DNA from: Rodentibacter genomosp. 2 | GTDB taxonomy: Bacteria > Pseudomonadota > Gammaproteobacteria > Enterobacterales > Pasteurellaceae | Direction: 5' to 3' | NCBI GenBank assembly: GCA_001999425.1 | Contig: MLHP01000010.1 | Coordinates: forward strand, 1 to 64,000 | Length of the DNA: 64,000 nucleotides | Part shown: one piece after another, positions 19,264 to 28,353 of the stretch | Numbering within the stretch: the stretch's first letter is position 1 | Layout of the letters: the number at the start of each line of letters is the position of its first letter | The notes under the pieces: model-generated | Seen by the model: only the letters and a program-made list of their open reading frames with translations | The model's database searches: none | What the model was told of the DNA's origin: nothing | Made by a program: the position numbers and the translations under genes

Positions 19264-20712
19264 TTAATGTAATGTTTTTAATGCCTCTACTAGCCGAACA
19301 TATTTAGCATATTTCTTCTGATATGCTTGATAGTTATCGGCATTTGGGTAAATTTTTCGCATACTGTTGGTTAATTTAATTGGATTTCCTACCGTACTTT
19401 GCATTGCCATTAGGGCTGCACCTAAACAACCGGTCTCTTCTGTTGTCGGGATTTCCAATGTCATTCCAGTCAAGTCAGTGAGCATTTGTAGCCATACATT
19501 CGATTTTGTTGGCCCTCCGGTCACTCTAAGAATATTGACATCAGGAAATCGCTGTAACATTCGGGTTAGATGGTGCATTACGCTGAATAGTACTCCTTCG
19601 TAAACCGCTTGCATCAGATGTATTTGTGTATGATGAGATTGTATGCCGTAAAATCCTGCCTGCATTCCCAATCCGGCATTGGAGCCGTATAGGAAAGGAA
19701 CAAATAATATGGTGCTTGAGGCTGGTGGTAATTGTTCGATGCCTTTATTAATTTGGTTATAATCTAGGTTCCAGTGTTTGATAAACCACTCTAGATTACC
19801 GGCAGATGTTGGGCTGGCTTCGTGTACTAGAAATTTTCCTTTTTCCGCATAACGCCCATAAACAAAGGGAATCGTTTGGTTCCGATCGATATGATCCGTG
19901 ATGCCGCTGACTACTGACCAAGTCCCCAAAACTACATTAAGTTTTTTCTCATCATCCAAGCCGGCACAAAGTGCGGTAGAAATTACGTCAAATAATCCGC
20001 CTACTACCGGTGTACCTTCTATTAAACCTGATAATTTGGCCGCTTCAGGGGTTACATAACCTGCGACTTGATCTGGTGCGATAATGGGCGGCATTTTTTC
20101 AAGAATGCCGGACAGTCCAAGGATTTCCGTAAATTTATTTTCATATTTACCGCTTTCCATATTATATAAATTAGATTCGGAAATATTGGTTTCTTCACAA
20201 TGTAACTCACCGGTTAAACAAAAACGAAGATAATCGTGCGACATCAATATTGAACCGATTTTCGTATAGCGTTCAGGCTCATTTTCTTTTATCCAACGTA
20301 AAATGGAAATAGGATGTCCGGTCCATAAAGTTTGTCGGGTGATCGGGTAGAGTTTTTCCGGTATCCCTTCTTGTTGCCATTGACGCACGATATTTAGTGA
20401 GCGTTGATCGGAAGATAGGATTGCTCTACCAAGCGGTTTTTTTTGTTTATCTAATAAAAACGCACCTTTCCCTTGGGCGGAAATACCGACTCCTTTAATT
20501 TGTTTTGGATTCACCTTACTTTCTATTATTGTTTGGCGAATTACCTCTGCACAGATTTGCCATAATTGTTGCATATCTCTTTCTGCATAGCCGGCTTTCT
20601 CACTAATGACTTCAACATTTCTTCGCATACAAGCGGACATATTGCCCTGCTGATCGAATAATGCAGCTTTAATAAAAGTCCCTCCGCAATCAATGCCAAG
20701 ATAATAATTCAT
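19264..20712 (-). CDS. lyxK: L-xylulose / 3-keto-L-gulonate kinase
   Basis: FGGY-family sugar kinase of 482 residues, with N-terminal phosphate-binding GIDCGGTFIKAALFD, middle GVGISAQGKGAFLLD, and C-terminal adenosine-binding RVTGGPTKSNVWLQMLTD. It is the last gene of the yiaKLMNO operon. Its family (LyxK/SgbK/YiaP) phosphorylates L-xylulose or 3-keto-L-gulonate, the product of YiaK, which fits the context. It follows yiaO by 145 bases containing a hairpin. The ribosome site is AAGGAA. Confidence 0.85.
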   Translation of the reverse strand: MNYYLGIDCGGTFIKAALFDQQGNMSACMRRNVEVISEKAGYAERDMQQLWQICAEVIRQTIIESKVNPKQIKGVGISAQGKGAFLLDKQKKPLGRAILSSDQRSLNIVRQWQQEGIPEKLYPITRQTLWTGHPISILRWIKENEPERYTKIGSILMSHDYLRFCLTGELHCEETNISESNLYNMESGKYENKFTEILGLSGILEKMPPIIAPDQVAGYVTPEAAKLSGLIEGTPVVGGLFDVISTALCAGLDDEKKLNVVLGTWSVVSGITDHIDRNQTIPFVYGRYAEKGKFLVHEASPTSAGNLEWFIKHWNLDYNQINKGIEQLPPASSTILFVPFLYGSNAGLGMQAGFYGIQSHHTQIHLMQAVYEGVLFSVMHHLTRMLQRFPDVNILRVTGGPTKSNVWLQMLTDLTGMTLEIPTTEETGCLGAALMAMQSTVGNPIKLTNSMRKIYPNADNYQAYQKKYAKYVRLVEALKTLH

Positions 20713-20810
20713 ACTGATTCCTTATTATTCAATAGTTAGTCTGTATAACGAATATAAACCTGAGTCGTATTTGTCGTGCGACAAAGTGCGGTTGTTTTTT
20801 TATAGTTTTT

Positions 20811-20845
20811 CAGTGTGATGCTAAAACAGAAAGTACATCACACTG
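20811..20845 (-). other. Hairpin between yiaO and lyxK
   Basis: CAGTGTGATG (20811-20820) and CATCACACTG (20836-20845) form a perfect 10-bp stem. On the minus strand no T-tract follows, so this looks like an intercistronic RNA-stabilising or attenuating hairpin rather than a terminator. An uptake signal is adjacent at 20784-20792. Confidence 0.6.
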
Positions 20846-20857
20846 GAATTAATGGGA

Positions 20858-21844
20858 TTATTGAGCCAATGCATCAATTTTATTAACTAAATCATCACCA
20901 TGTTTTTCAACGAAAGATTTACGTACATTTGCTTCAATTACTGCTTTGAATGGTGCATTATCTACTTTATCAATCACTTCAATACCGGCTTTACGTAATT
21001 TTTCCACGATGTCTTTTTCGTTTTGTACATTCAGATCGCGTTGATACTGTCCTGCTTCTTTAGCCGAATCTAAAATTGCTTGCTGCAATTCAGGCGATAA
21101 GCTGTCGAATTTAGCTTTGTTCATTACTACGATGAGTGGAGTATAGCCGTGATTAGTTAAACTTAAGTATTTTTGTACTTCATAAAGTTTTACCGACCAG
21201 AAAATACCGATTGGATGTTCTTGGGCATCTACGGCACGAGTTTCAAGTGCGGTGTAAAGTTCTGATAATGGCATTGGTACAGGATTACCGCCCAATAAAC
21301 TAAATGCTTGAATATACATTGGGTTTTGATTAGTACGTATTTTTAATCCTTTAATATCTTCCGGTTTATTAATCGGATGTTTGGAGTTGGAAAATGCACG
21401 GAAACCCGCATCCCAAAAAGCCAGTCCTTTTAATCCTTGTGCTTCAAGATCTTTTAATAAGCCTTGACCGATTTCACCATCCAGCACTTTATAGACGTGT
21501 TGGCGATCTTTAAAAATAAATGGGATATCAATGACGTTTAATTTCGGCTCTAAACCGGTAAAGTTTGGAGAACCGGACATTTCCAAATCAATTGTACCAC
21601 CACGTACAGCACTGATCATAGTTTGTGCATTACCTAATGTGCTATCCGGAAAAAGGCTGAGTTTAAGCTCGCCTTTTGTTTTTTCTTTTAATAATTCATT
21701 GAATTTTTTGGCTGCGATATGTTGAGTATCACTGCGTGGTGCTTCATAGCCGAAACGTAGTGTCGTTGAGGCACTTGCACTGCCGGCAAATATAGCCATC
21801 CCCGCCGTCAATGCGATTAAGGTTTTTAGATTGAAAAATTTCAT
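20858..21844 (-). CDS. yiaO: TRAP transporter substrate-binding protein, diketogulonate
   Basis: Periplasmic DctP-family receptor of 328 residues (E. coli YiaO 328). The signal peptide spans residues 1 to about 25 (AGMAIFAGSASA). The mature start TTLRFGYEAPRSDTQHIAAKKFNELL is typical, and residues around GLKIRTNQNPMYIQAFSLLGGNPVPM contain the Arg that binds the substrate carboxylate in TRAP receptors. Co-transcribed after yiaM and yiaN, which form the membrane carrier. By family, the substrate is 2,3-diketo-L-gulonate. Confidence 0.93.
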   Translation of the reverse strand: MKFFNLKTLIALTAGMAIFAGSASASTTLRFGYEAPRSDTQHIAAKKFNELLKEKTKGELKLSLFPDSTLGNAQTMISAVRGGTIDLEMSGSPNFTGLEPKLNVIDIPFIFKDRQHVYKVLDGEIGQGLLKDLEAQGLKGLAFWDAGFRAFSNSKHPINKPEDIKGLKIRTNQNPMYIQAFSLLGGNPVPMPLSELYTALETRAVDAQEHPIGIFWSVKLYEVQKYLSLTNHGYTPLIVVMNKAKFDSLSPELQQAILDSAKEAGQYQRDLNVQNEKDIVEKLRKAGIEVIDKVDNAPFKAVIEANVRKSFVEKHGDDLVNKIDALAQ

Positions 21845-21917
21845 ATTGTTTCTCCTATATAAATTAAGCGTTTTTCAGTGCTGCAATAAAGCAATTCACG
21901 ACAGCCTTATTCTCATT

Positions 21918-23198
21918 TTATGCCGACATCCAATTCAGAGGCTCGGTAATTAATGATGGGACGAAGATAAAAATGAATAGTAACGCTATCATCATTAACA
22001 AATAAGGTAGGATTCCCTTTGAGGACTGTTCAAAAGGTAATTTTGATACGCCGGTAATCACATTGAGTACATTGCCTACGGGCGGTGTAATTAATCCGAT
22101 AGAGGTGTTCAGGATAAGCAGTACACCGAAATATACAGGATCAATTCCGGCTTCTTCAACTAACGGCATTAATACCGGAGTCAGAATTAACACAGTTGGA
22201 GTTAAATCCATCACCATACCGATAACAAATACGGCAATCATAATAACGATTAATAGCATGGTTGGATTATCAATAAGTGGTTCTAACAATTCCGTCATCG
22301 CTTGAGGAAGTTCGGCAACCGTGATTAACCAACCGGTAACGTTTGCGGCTGCGACTAGGAACATGACGACTGCCGTTGTTTTCGCTGCAGCTAGAATGAC
22401 AGGATAGAGATCTTTAGGTTTTAACTCGCGATAGATGAACAATGACACGAATAAAGCATAGAATGCGGCTACTGCACCGGCTTCAGTTGGGGTAAACATA
22501 CCGGAACGGAAACCGCCGATAATAATGACCGGTAACATCAGCGCCCAGATACTGTTTTTGAAAGAAATACAGAGTTCTTCTCGAGTTGCTTTAGAAAATG
22601 TCATTAAATCCAAGCGTTTTGCTTGCCACCACCACAGAGCAGCAAGACATACCCCCATTAAAATACCGGGGAAAATACCGGCTAAGAACAATTTGGTGAT
22701 AGATACGCCACTTGCGACGCCGAAGATAATAAATGGAATTGATGGAGGAATAATTGGTGCAATAATTCCCGCAGTGCCGATTAAGCCTGCAGATTTATCT
22801 ACCGGATATCCGGTAGTTTTCATCATTGGGAGCAACATTGCTGCAACCGCAGCTGTATCCGCGACTGCTGAGCCGGAAAGACTCGCCATGATCATTGCGG
22901 CAAGAATAGCAACAAACCCTAGTCCTCCACGTTTATGACCGACCAGTTTCATTGGTAAATCAATAATTCGTTTGGATAAACCGCCTTCATTCATAATTTC
23001 ACCGGCAAGAATGAAGAATGGAATTGCCATTAGAGAAAAACTGTCTGCTCCACTAACGATTTGTTGGGCAAGAATTTGGGCATCAAATAAATCTAAATGC
23101 ACCATTAGGGCGATACCGCATACCAACAAAGAGAATGCCACGGGAATACCGAGCATAATTGAACCCAGTAAAACAGAAAGGAAAATTACTACGGTCAT
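21918..23198 (-). CDS. yiaN: TRAP transporter large membrane subunit
   Basis: DctM-type subunit that carries out Na+-coupled transport of substrate delivered by YiaO. It is 426 residues and highly hydrophobic, with about 12 membrane segments; characteristic stretches are LAAMIMASLSGSAVADTAAVAAMLLPMM and GLITPPVGNVLNVITGV. Its start overlaps the 3' end of yiaM by 4 bases, indicating translational coupling. Ribosome site AAAGGAGAAG. Confidence 0.95.
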   Translation of the reverse strand: MTVVIFLSVLLGSIMLGIPVAFSLLVCGIALMVHLDLFDAQILAQQIVSGADSFSLMAIPFFILAGEIMNEGGLSKRIIDLPMKLVGHKRGGLGFVAILAAMIMASLSGSAVADTAAVAAMLLPMMKTTGYPVDKSAGLIGTAGIIAPIIPPSIPFIIFGVASGVSITKLFLAGIFPGILMGVCLAALWWWQAKRLDLMTFSKATREELCISFKNSIWALMLPVIIIGGFRSGMFTPTEAGAVAAFYALFVSLFIYRELKPKDLYPVILAAAKTTAVVMFLVAAANVTGWLITVAELPQAMTELLEPLIDNPTMLLIVIMIAVFVIGMVMDLTPTVLILTPVLMPLVEEAGIDPVYFGVLLILNTSIGLITPPVGNVLNVITGVSKLPFEQSSKGILPYLLMMIALLFIFIFVPSLITEPLNWMSA

Positions 23199-23680
23199 TT
23201 TTCTTCTCCTTTAACTAAGAGGGTTAATGTGGAAATAAAACGAGTTAATATCAAAATTCCGAATAATACACTGGCGATAACACTGGCAAGATAGGTGATC
23301 CCCGTTGGAATACCGGAGATTGGTGCGATATTATTGATGTTTAACTGAAACTGTACCCAGCTACCTTTTACAATTAAATAACTGCAGAAAAACATAATTG
23401 CATCAGTAAAAAGATGAAGAATCTTACGTTTTTTCTTGGATAAACGCTCTGTGAGCATGGTAACGCTAACGTGTTGATTTTCACTAAAAGCAAGAATTGC
23501 GCCTAAGAATGTTAGCCATACAAATAAATAGCGGGAAACTTCTTCAGTAATGTTAATACTACTGTTGAAACCGTAGCGTAAAATTACGTTAAGAAAGACT
23601 AAGCAAGACATTATGCTGAGTATAGTTACTACTAACACTTCAAGTAGCTTACCGGTATAAATCGCGAGAGATTTCATCAT
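23195..23680 (-). CDS. yiaM: TRAP transporter small membrane subunit
   Basis: DctQ-type subunit of 161 residues (E. coli YiaM 157) with four membrane helices, and the conserved NITEEVSRYLFVWLTFLGAILAF typical of DctQ. It forms the inner-membrane complex with YiaN. The start could be either of the two adjacent Met codons; AGGAGCG precedes them. It lies 6 bases after yiaL. Confidence 0.93.
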   Translation of the reverse strand: MMKSLAIYTGKLLEVLVVTILSIMSCLVFLNVILRYGFNSSINITEEVSRYLFVWLTFLGAILAFSENQHVSVTMLTERLSKKKRKILHLFTDAIMFFCSYLIVKGSWVQFQLNINNIAPISGIPTGITYLASVIASVLFGILILTRFISTLTLLVKGEEK

Positions 23681-23686
23681 TCGCTC

Positions 23687-24151
23687 CTAAAGTTCACTAA
23701 TGGCAATTTTTACGACGACTTTACGTATTTTTTCCGATTGACCATCCATAGAAGCGGGGCGATGAATATCTTCAGGAAAAAAGACAGCAAAATTGCCCGG
23801 ACGCATGATCAGTTCTACTTCATTCTGCATATCGGTATAGAATAAAATATCACGCTCTGTATCATAATCTTTTGCAATCGGGTTATTACCTAAATCTGAG
23901 GCAACGCCAATCCGCTCTTTGCCGGAATGGAGATATTGCACATCAAGATATTGACGGTGAACTTCCGGTAAAATATCAGATTTGTCTTTGGTTTCTAAAT
24001 CTAACACTTGAACATAGATTAGATCGCCTTTAATCGGATAACGCCCTGTTTCCATGTTAGTGAAATCAGTCGAAGCCAAATAATCCAAGGCGGTTTGGAT
24101 AGCCATAGGATATGCTTTCTTATTAACTTTAGATATATGCCCAAAAAACAT
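23687..24151 (-). CDS. yiaL: YhcH/YjgK/YiaL family protein
   Basis: Cupin-fold protein of 154 residues (E. coli YiaL 155) starting MFFGHISKVNKKAYPMAIQ. The conserved PEVHRQYLDVQYLHSGKERIGVA, NFAVFFPEDIHRP and the final KVVVKI match family metal-binding residues (H, E/D, H). Its role in sugar-acid use is unproven; mutarotase or isomerase activity has been suggested for relatives. It sits between yiaK and the TRAP genes. An uptake signal occupies the yiaK-yiaL gap. Confidence 0.9.
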   Translation of the reverse strand: MFFGHISKVNKKAYPMAIQTALDYLASTDFTNMETGRYPIKGDLIYVQVLDLETKDKSDILPEVHRQYLDVQYLHSGKERIGVASDLGNNPIAKDYDTERDILFYTDMQNEVELIMRPGNFAVFFPEDIHRPASMDGQSEKIRKVVVKIAISEL

Positions 24152-24231
24152 AAATACCTCGCTTATAAAACTCAGTGAAAATTGACCGCACTTTTATGCA
24201 TCGGTGATGTAAAGAATCACAATACTAGCGA

Positions 24232-25230
24232 CTACAATGATTTTAATTTTGCCCAAACCGTATCATCTACCGGAATACCATTCGCTTTGTTGTCAGCCAA
24301 GATAGTCGTAAATTCATGACCCGGTAAACGCACTTCGACATTTGGATCGGCGCGCTCGGCAGTTTTCACATATTCTATAATGCGTTGAAGTTTGGCATCT
24401 TTCGTCTCTCCATCAATTAAACGATCCACTTCAATGGCAATAAATACTTGAGAAACACAGTATTCATCATCTTTATCTTCTGTTACCGCTGCAGTAGATT
24501 CGCCATTAGAGAGTAATGTTGCGATCATATCCAATACGATAGATAAGCCTGATCCTTTCCAGAATCCCATTGGTAGTAGACGGCGGTTTTTTTCTACCGT
24601 TGCCGGATCACGGGTTAAATTTCCCTCATCATCAAAACCGGCATCCACAAAAGTTTGACGACCCGCCAAGCGATGAACTTCAAGCATACCGTAGGAATAC
24701 ATGGAACAAGACATATCTACCATCGTTATTGGGCTTGTCGGAATGGCAATAATTAGTGGGTTGGTACCGATACGGCATTCTTTCGCCCCCCAAGGTGGCA
24801 TCACGGCTAACGCATTTGTCCAACAAATACCAATGTAGCCTTTTTCTGCCGCTTGCCATCCGTAACTACCGCCACGCATCCAGTGATTCGCATTACGCAA
24901 GGCGACCACGCCGATACCATGCTGTTGGGCGATTTCCATTGCACGATCCATCATTTTTTTGGCTGTTAGATTACCAATTGCTTGATGTGCATCCCATTGT
25001 TCAATAGCACCTAAAGAAAGTACTTTGGTTGGCTCGGCTTCAGGCACGATATCCCCGTTTTCCAGCTGCTGAATAAAACGAGGAAAACGATTTACCCCGT
25101 GTGAATATGCACCTGCTTGAGTCGTATCGGCAAATAAACCGGCACAATCTTCGGCGATATCTTCACGCATGTGACGTGAAAGCAAAATACGTTTAAATTC
25201 GGCTTTTAATTCATGGTAAGAAACTCTCAT
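24232..25230 (-). CDS. dlgD: 2,3-diketo-L-gulonate reductase
   Basis: NADH-dependent enzyme (YiaK) that reduces 2,3-diketo-L-gulonate to 3-keto-L-gulonate, the first intracellular step after TRAP uptake. It is 332 residues, identical in length to E. coli YiaK. The family's catalytic His lies in [13 protein letters not shown] (His44). [17 protein letters not shown] and [10 protein letters not shown] are the cofactor/substrate regions of the malate/L-lactate dehydrogenase-2 (LDH2) superfamily. First gene of the operon, with ribosome site AGAGGT. Confidence 0.95.
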   Translation of the reverse strand: MRVSYHELKAEFKRILLSRHMREDIAEDCAGLFADTTQAGAYSHGVNRFPRFIQQLENGDIVPEAEPTKVLSLGAIEQWDAHQAIGNLTAKKMMDRAMEIAQQHGIGVVALRNANHWMRGGSYGWQAAEKGYIGICWTNALAVMPPWGAKECRIGTNPLIIAIPTSPITMVDMSCSMYSYGMLEVHRLAGRQTFVDAGFDDEGNLTRDPATVEKNRRLLPMGFWKGSGLSIVLDMIATLLSNGESTAAVTEDKDDEYCVSQVFIAIEVDRLIDGETKDAKLQRIIEYVKTAERADPNVEVRLPGHEFTTILADNKANGIPVDDTVWAKLKSL

Positions 25231-25357
25231 GGATACCTCTATATTTCATATGGTGGATTTGCATTTCATAATTTAAGATCTCAACACTATAATGTCAATA
25301 AATGCATGAAATAATAAGTCTATTAAAATCATTGAGTTATATACTATTTTTGGAATT

Positions 25358-25373
25358 TGTGATCTTGATCACA
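25358..25373. promoter_or_regulatory. CRP site between yiaK and yiaJ
   Basis: TGTGATCTTGATCACA is a perfect match to both CRP half-sites (TGTGA-N6-TCACA), with T-rich flank on the left. It lies between the divergent yiaK and yiaJ starts, 102 bases before yiaJ and 128 before yiaK, so cAMP-dependent control of the sugar-acid operon is likely. Confidence 0.8.
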
Positions 25374-25459
25374 ATGTATGGAAATAAAATTTCAATATGT
25401 AAAATGATATTATTATAATGCTGGCATTAATAAAAAATTTACTCGAAAGGATAGGTAAT

Positions 25460-26260
25460 ATGACAAGTGAAAAGCCAAGTGGAAATCAGAGTTTAATTCG
25501 CGGATTGCGCATTCTTGATATCTTAAGCAATTTTCCTAACGGTTGTCCTTTGGCGAAGTTGGCTGAAATAGCCGAACTAAACAAAAGTACGGTACACCGT
25601 TTACTACAAGGATTACAAAGCGAGGGATATGTACAAACGGCTAACTCGACTGGTAGTTATCGTTTGACAACTAAATGTTTAAGCCTGGGTCATAAGGTTC
25701 TTTCTTCACTGAATATCATACATATTGCAGCCTCACATTTGGAAAAATTGAATTTAACTCTCGGAGAAACAGTGAATTTTTCAAAACGGGAGGGAGATCG
25801 GGCAATTATGATTTATAAGTTAGAACCAACGATGGGTATGATTAGAACGAGAGCCTATATCGGGCAACACCTTCAATTATACTGTTCTGCGATGGGAAAA
25901 ATTTATCTTGCCTACGATAAAAATAGTGATTATCTAGACGAATACTGGGCAGCTCACCAAGATGTTATTCGCCAGCTTACTCATAATACGGTAACGGAAT
26001 TGGAGGAAATGCGTAAAGAATTAGCGGACATTTGTCGAAAGCAGTATGCAATGGATAAAGAAGAAAACGAGTTGGGCGTAGTATGTCTTGCCTGTCCGAT
26101 ATTTGACTTCAGTGGTAATGTTGATTATTCAGTGTCTGTTTCGATGTCGGTTTATAAATTACAGGAATTAGGTATCCGGTTTTTTCTTGGCGAAATTGCA
26201 CAAACTGCCCGAGATATTTCCTTTGAATTGGGTTATTGCCCCTCGGAATGTTCTAATTAG
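25460..26260 (+). CDS. yiaJ: IclR-family repressor of the yia operon
   Basis: Transcription regulator of 266 residues. The N-terminal winged helix-turn-helix (about 20-75) contains LAELNKSTVHRLLQGLQSEGY-like sequence almost identical to E. coli YiaJ. The C-terminal IclR effector domain includes IYKLEPTMGMIRTRAYIGQH and YCSAMGKIYLAY. I prefer the ATG at 25460, preceded by GAAAGGATAG, over an upstream ATG at 25418 with no ribosome site. It is divergent from yiaK, as expected for its repressor. Confidence 0.93.
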   Translation: MTSEKPSGNQSLIRGLRILDILSNFPNGCPLAKLAEIAELNKSTVHRLLQGLQSEGYVQTANSTGSYRLTTKCLSLGHKVLSSLNIIHIAASHLEKLNLTLGETVNFSKREGDRAIMIYKLEPTMGMIRTRAYIGQHLQLYCSAMGKIYLAYDKNSDYLDEYWAAHQDVIRQLTHNTVTELEEMRKELADICRKQYAMDKEENELGVVCLACPIFDFSGNVDYSVSVSMSVYKLQELGIRFFLGEIAQTARDISFELGYCPSECSN

Positions 26261-26400
26261 ATAAATGGTATGAGCTGAATGTTTTTGTGTTTTTAATATT
26301 TCCTACTCTTTTAGTTGGTATTAACTAGAAATACCATTCTTTCTTACTTTTAATTAGAAAAGTATCCATTATTATTTCCCCATAAAATTAAATTAGAAAT

Positions 26401-26441
26401 GACCGCACTTTAAATGCTTAAGATTGTCTTAAAGTCCGGTC
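26401..26441 (+). terminator. Terminator after yiaJ from degenerate uptake signals
   Basis: GACCGCACTTTAA (26401-26413) pairs with TTAAAGTCCGGTC (26429-26441) with one C-C mismatch. The left arm is an intact uptake signal; the right has AAGTCCGGT, one base off. Confidence 0.55.
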
Positions 26442-26487
26442 TGTATTATTATTTACTCAGCTCTATATTTAATTTAATAGGTTTTTT

Positions 26488-28128
26488 ATGCGATTTTCAC
26501 AATATATTTTTAGAAAGTTTTCTCTTTCATCAACGACTATTATTGCTTTAGTTTCACTTTATTTCACACTGGTTTTGAATTACCAATTTTATCAAACAGT
26601 ATTAAAACTTAATCCTTTTACCGGTAGTTCTGAAGATTATTTTTTATTTACTGTCCCATTTTTTGTTTTCTTTACGCTCAATGCCGCATTTCAGCTCATT
26701 AGTTTACCAATTCTACATAAAGTGGTTATTCCATTACTTTTAGTCATTAGCGCTGCAATTAGTTATCAGGAAATTTTCTTTGGTATTTATTTTGATAGTA
26801 ATCAGCTGAATAATGTTCTTCAGACGAACTTTGCCGAAAGTTCTAGAATGGTCACGACCTCTTATCTGTTGTGGATCTTTGCTTTAGGGGTTATTCCGGC
26901 TTGGTTGTATATTCGTACACAAGTGAATTATCGTCGTTGGTATAAAGAAATCTTGATTCGTTTAGGAATGATTGTACTTTCTTGCGTGGTTGTGATCATT
27001 ATTGGGAAATTTTACTATAAGGATTATGCGGCATTTTCACGTAATAATAAGGAAATTGTGCATTTGATTGTACCATCGAATTTTATTGGCTCAACAATAC
27101 AATTAGTGAAGAAAAATTATCGAACTAATCTACCGTTCACAGAGATCGGTTTAGATACATCAGTTGAAAAACCGGATGAGTATCGTCATGTGACTATTTT
27201 AGTAGTGGGGGAAACAACAAGAGCCCCAAATTGGGGATTGAATGGTTATGCCCGCCAAACTACGCCAAAATTGGCAGTTCGTGATGATATTATCAATTTT
27301 AAAAATGTCTCAAGTTGCGGCACTGCAACGGCAATTTCCGTACCCTGTATGTTTTCTCGTTATACCCGTTCTGATTACAATGCAACTAAGGCGGAACATG
27401 AAGATAATTTATTAGATATTTTACAGCGTGCCGGTGTTGATGTTTTATGGCGTGATAACGATATGGGATGTAAAGGTGTATGCGAACGTGTTCCTACGCA
27501 GAATCTAACAGCATTAAATTTGGCTGAATATTGCAGAAATGGGGAATGTTTAGATGAGATTTTATTAAAAGATTTGGATAAGGAACTAAATAAGTCAGAC
27601 AACGATATAGTAATCGTATTACACACGATTGGCAGCCACGGTCCAACCTATAATGAGCGCTATTCCAAAGCCTTTGAAAAATTCACACCAACTTGTGAAA
27701 CCAACGAAATCCAAAAATGTTCGAATGAACAATTAGTGAATACTTATGATAACGGCATTCTTTATATTGATAATTTTTTGAATGAGGTAATCAAACTGTT
27801 GGAGCAAAAAACAAACTGGGAAAGTATCATGTTTTATGTGTCCGATCACGGTGAAAGCCTAGGGGAAGACGGTATTTATTTGCATGCGGCACCCTACGCT
27901 GTCGCTCCGGATTATCAAACCCGAGTTCCCATGGTGATGTGGTTTTCACCGACATGGGTAAAAAATGAAGGTTTTGACTTGAATTGTTTACGTAAAAATG
28001 CTGAAACCCAAGAATATTCTCACGATAATTATTTTCACACGATTTTTTCAATGTTAGATATAAAAAACGATTTAAATATTTACGATAAAAAACTTGATAT
28101 TTTGGCACAATGTAAAATTCGGAACTAA
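26488..28128 (+). CDS. eptA: Lipid A phosphoethanolamine transferase (EptA-like)
   Basis: Inner-membrane enzyme of the sulfatase-like family that moves phosphoethanolamine from phosphatidylethanolamine to lipid A or LPS core, altering surface charge. It has 546 residues: five membrane helices at about 12-35, 50-75, 80-100, 120-145 and 155-175, then a periplasmic catalytic domain. VVGETTRAPNWGLNGY carries the metal-binding Glu, GTATAISVPCMFS the nucleophilic Thr, and SDHGESLGEDGIYLHAAPY the metal His/Asp. Six Cys in the domain suggest disulfides. Monocistronic, with terminators on both sides. Core versus lipid A target cannot be told. Confidence 0.88.
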   Translation: MRFSQYIFRKFSLSSTTIIALVSLYFTLVLNYQFYQTVLKLNPFTGSSEDYFLFTVPFFVFFTLNAAFQLISLPILHKVVIPLLLVISAAISYQEIFFGIYFDSNQLNNVLQTNFAESSRMVTTSYLLWIFALGVIPAWLYIRTQVNYRRWYKEILIRLGMIVLSCVVVIIIGKFYYKDYAAFSRNNKEIVHLIVPSNFIGSTIQLVKKNYRTNLPFTEIGLDTSVEKPDEYRHVTILVVGETTRAPNWGLNGYARQTTPKLAVRDDIINFKNVSSCGTATAISVPCMFSRYTRSDYNATKAEHEDNLLDILQRAGVDVLWRDNDMGCKGVCERVPTQNLTALNLAEYCRNGECLDEILLKDLDKELNKSDNDIVIVLHTIGSHGPTYNERYSKAFEKFTPTCETNEIQKCSNEQLVNTYDNGILYIDNFLNEVIKLLEQKTNWESIMFYVSDHGESLGEDGIYLHAAPYAVAPDYQTRVPMVMWFSPTWVKNEGFDLNCLRKNAETQEYSHDNYFHTIFSMLDIKNDLNIYDKKLDILAQCKIRN

Positions 28129-28162
28129 ATTTAATTCATCCGAAATTTGAACATGATTATTG

Positions 28163-28190
28163 AATAGGCGAGAATAATTCCGCCTATTTT
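28163..28190 (+). terminator. Terminator after eptA
   Basis: AATAGGCG (28163-28170) and CGCCTATT (28181-28188) form an 8-bp stem followed by T's. Confidence 0.8.
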
Positions 28191-28328
28191 ATTGATTCAC
28201 TTTCCACCTAATTAATGCTCATTTTCTTTATTCATGGCAGATGGGTTCATGGACAAGTTGTTTTGTGTATAAAGTTGATGTCATAAATAGCCATATTGGT
28301 TTCTAGTAGTATTTTTTAGTTAAAGAAA

Positions 28329-28348
28329 GGGCAAGTTTGCACTTGCCC
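28329..28348 (-). terminator. Hairpin after ycaO
   Basis: GGGCAAGT-TTGC-ACTTGCCC is a perfect 8-bp stem with a tetraloop just past the ycaO stop. On the minus strand a T-rich stretch (CTTTCTTTAAC) follows, so it is a moderate terminator. Confidence 0.65.
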
Positions 28349-28353
28349 GAGGT

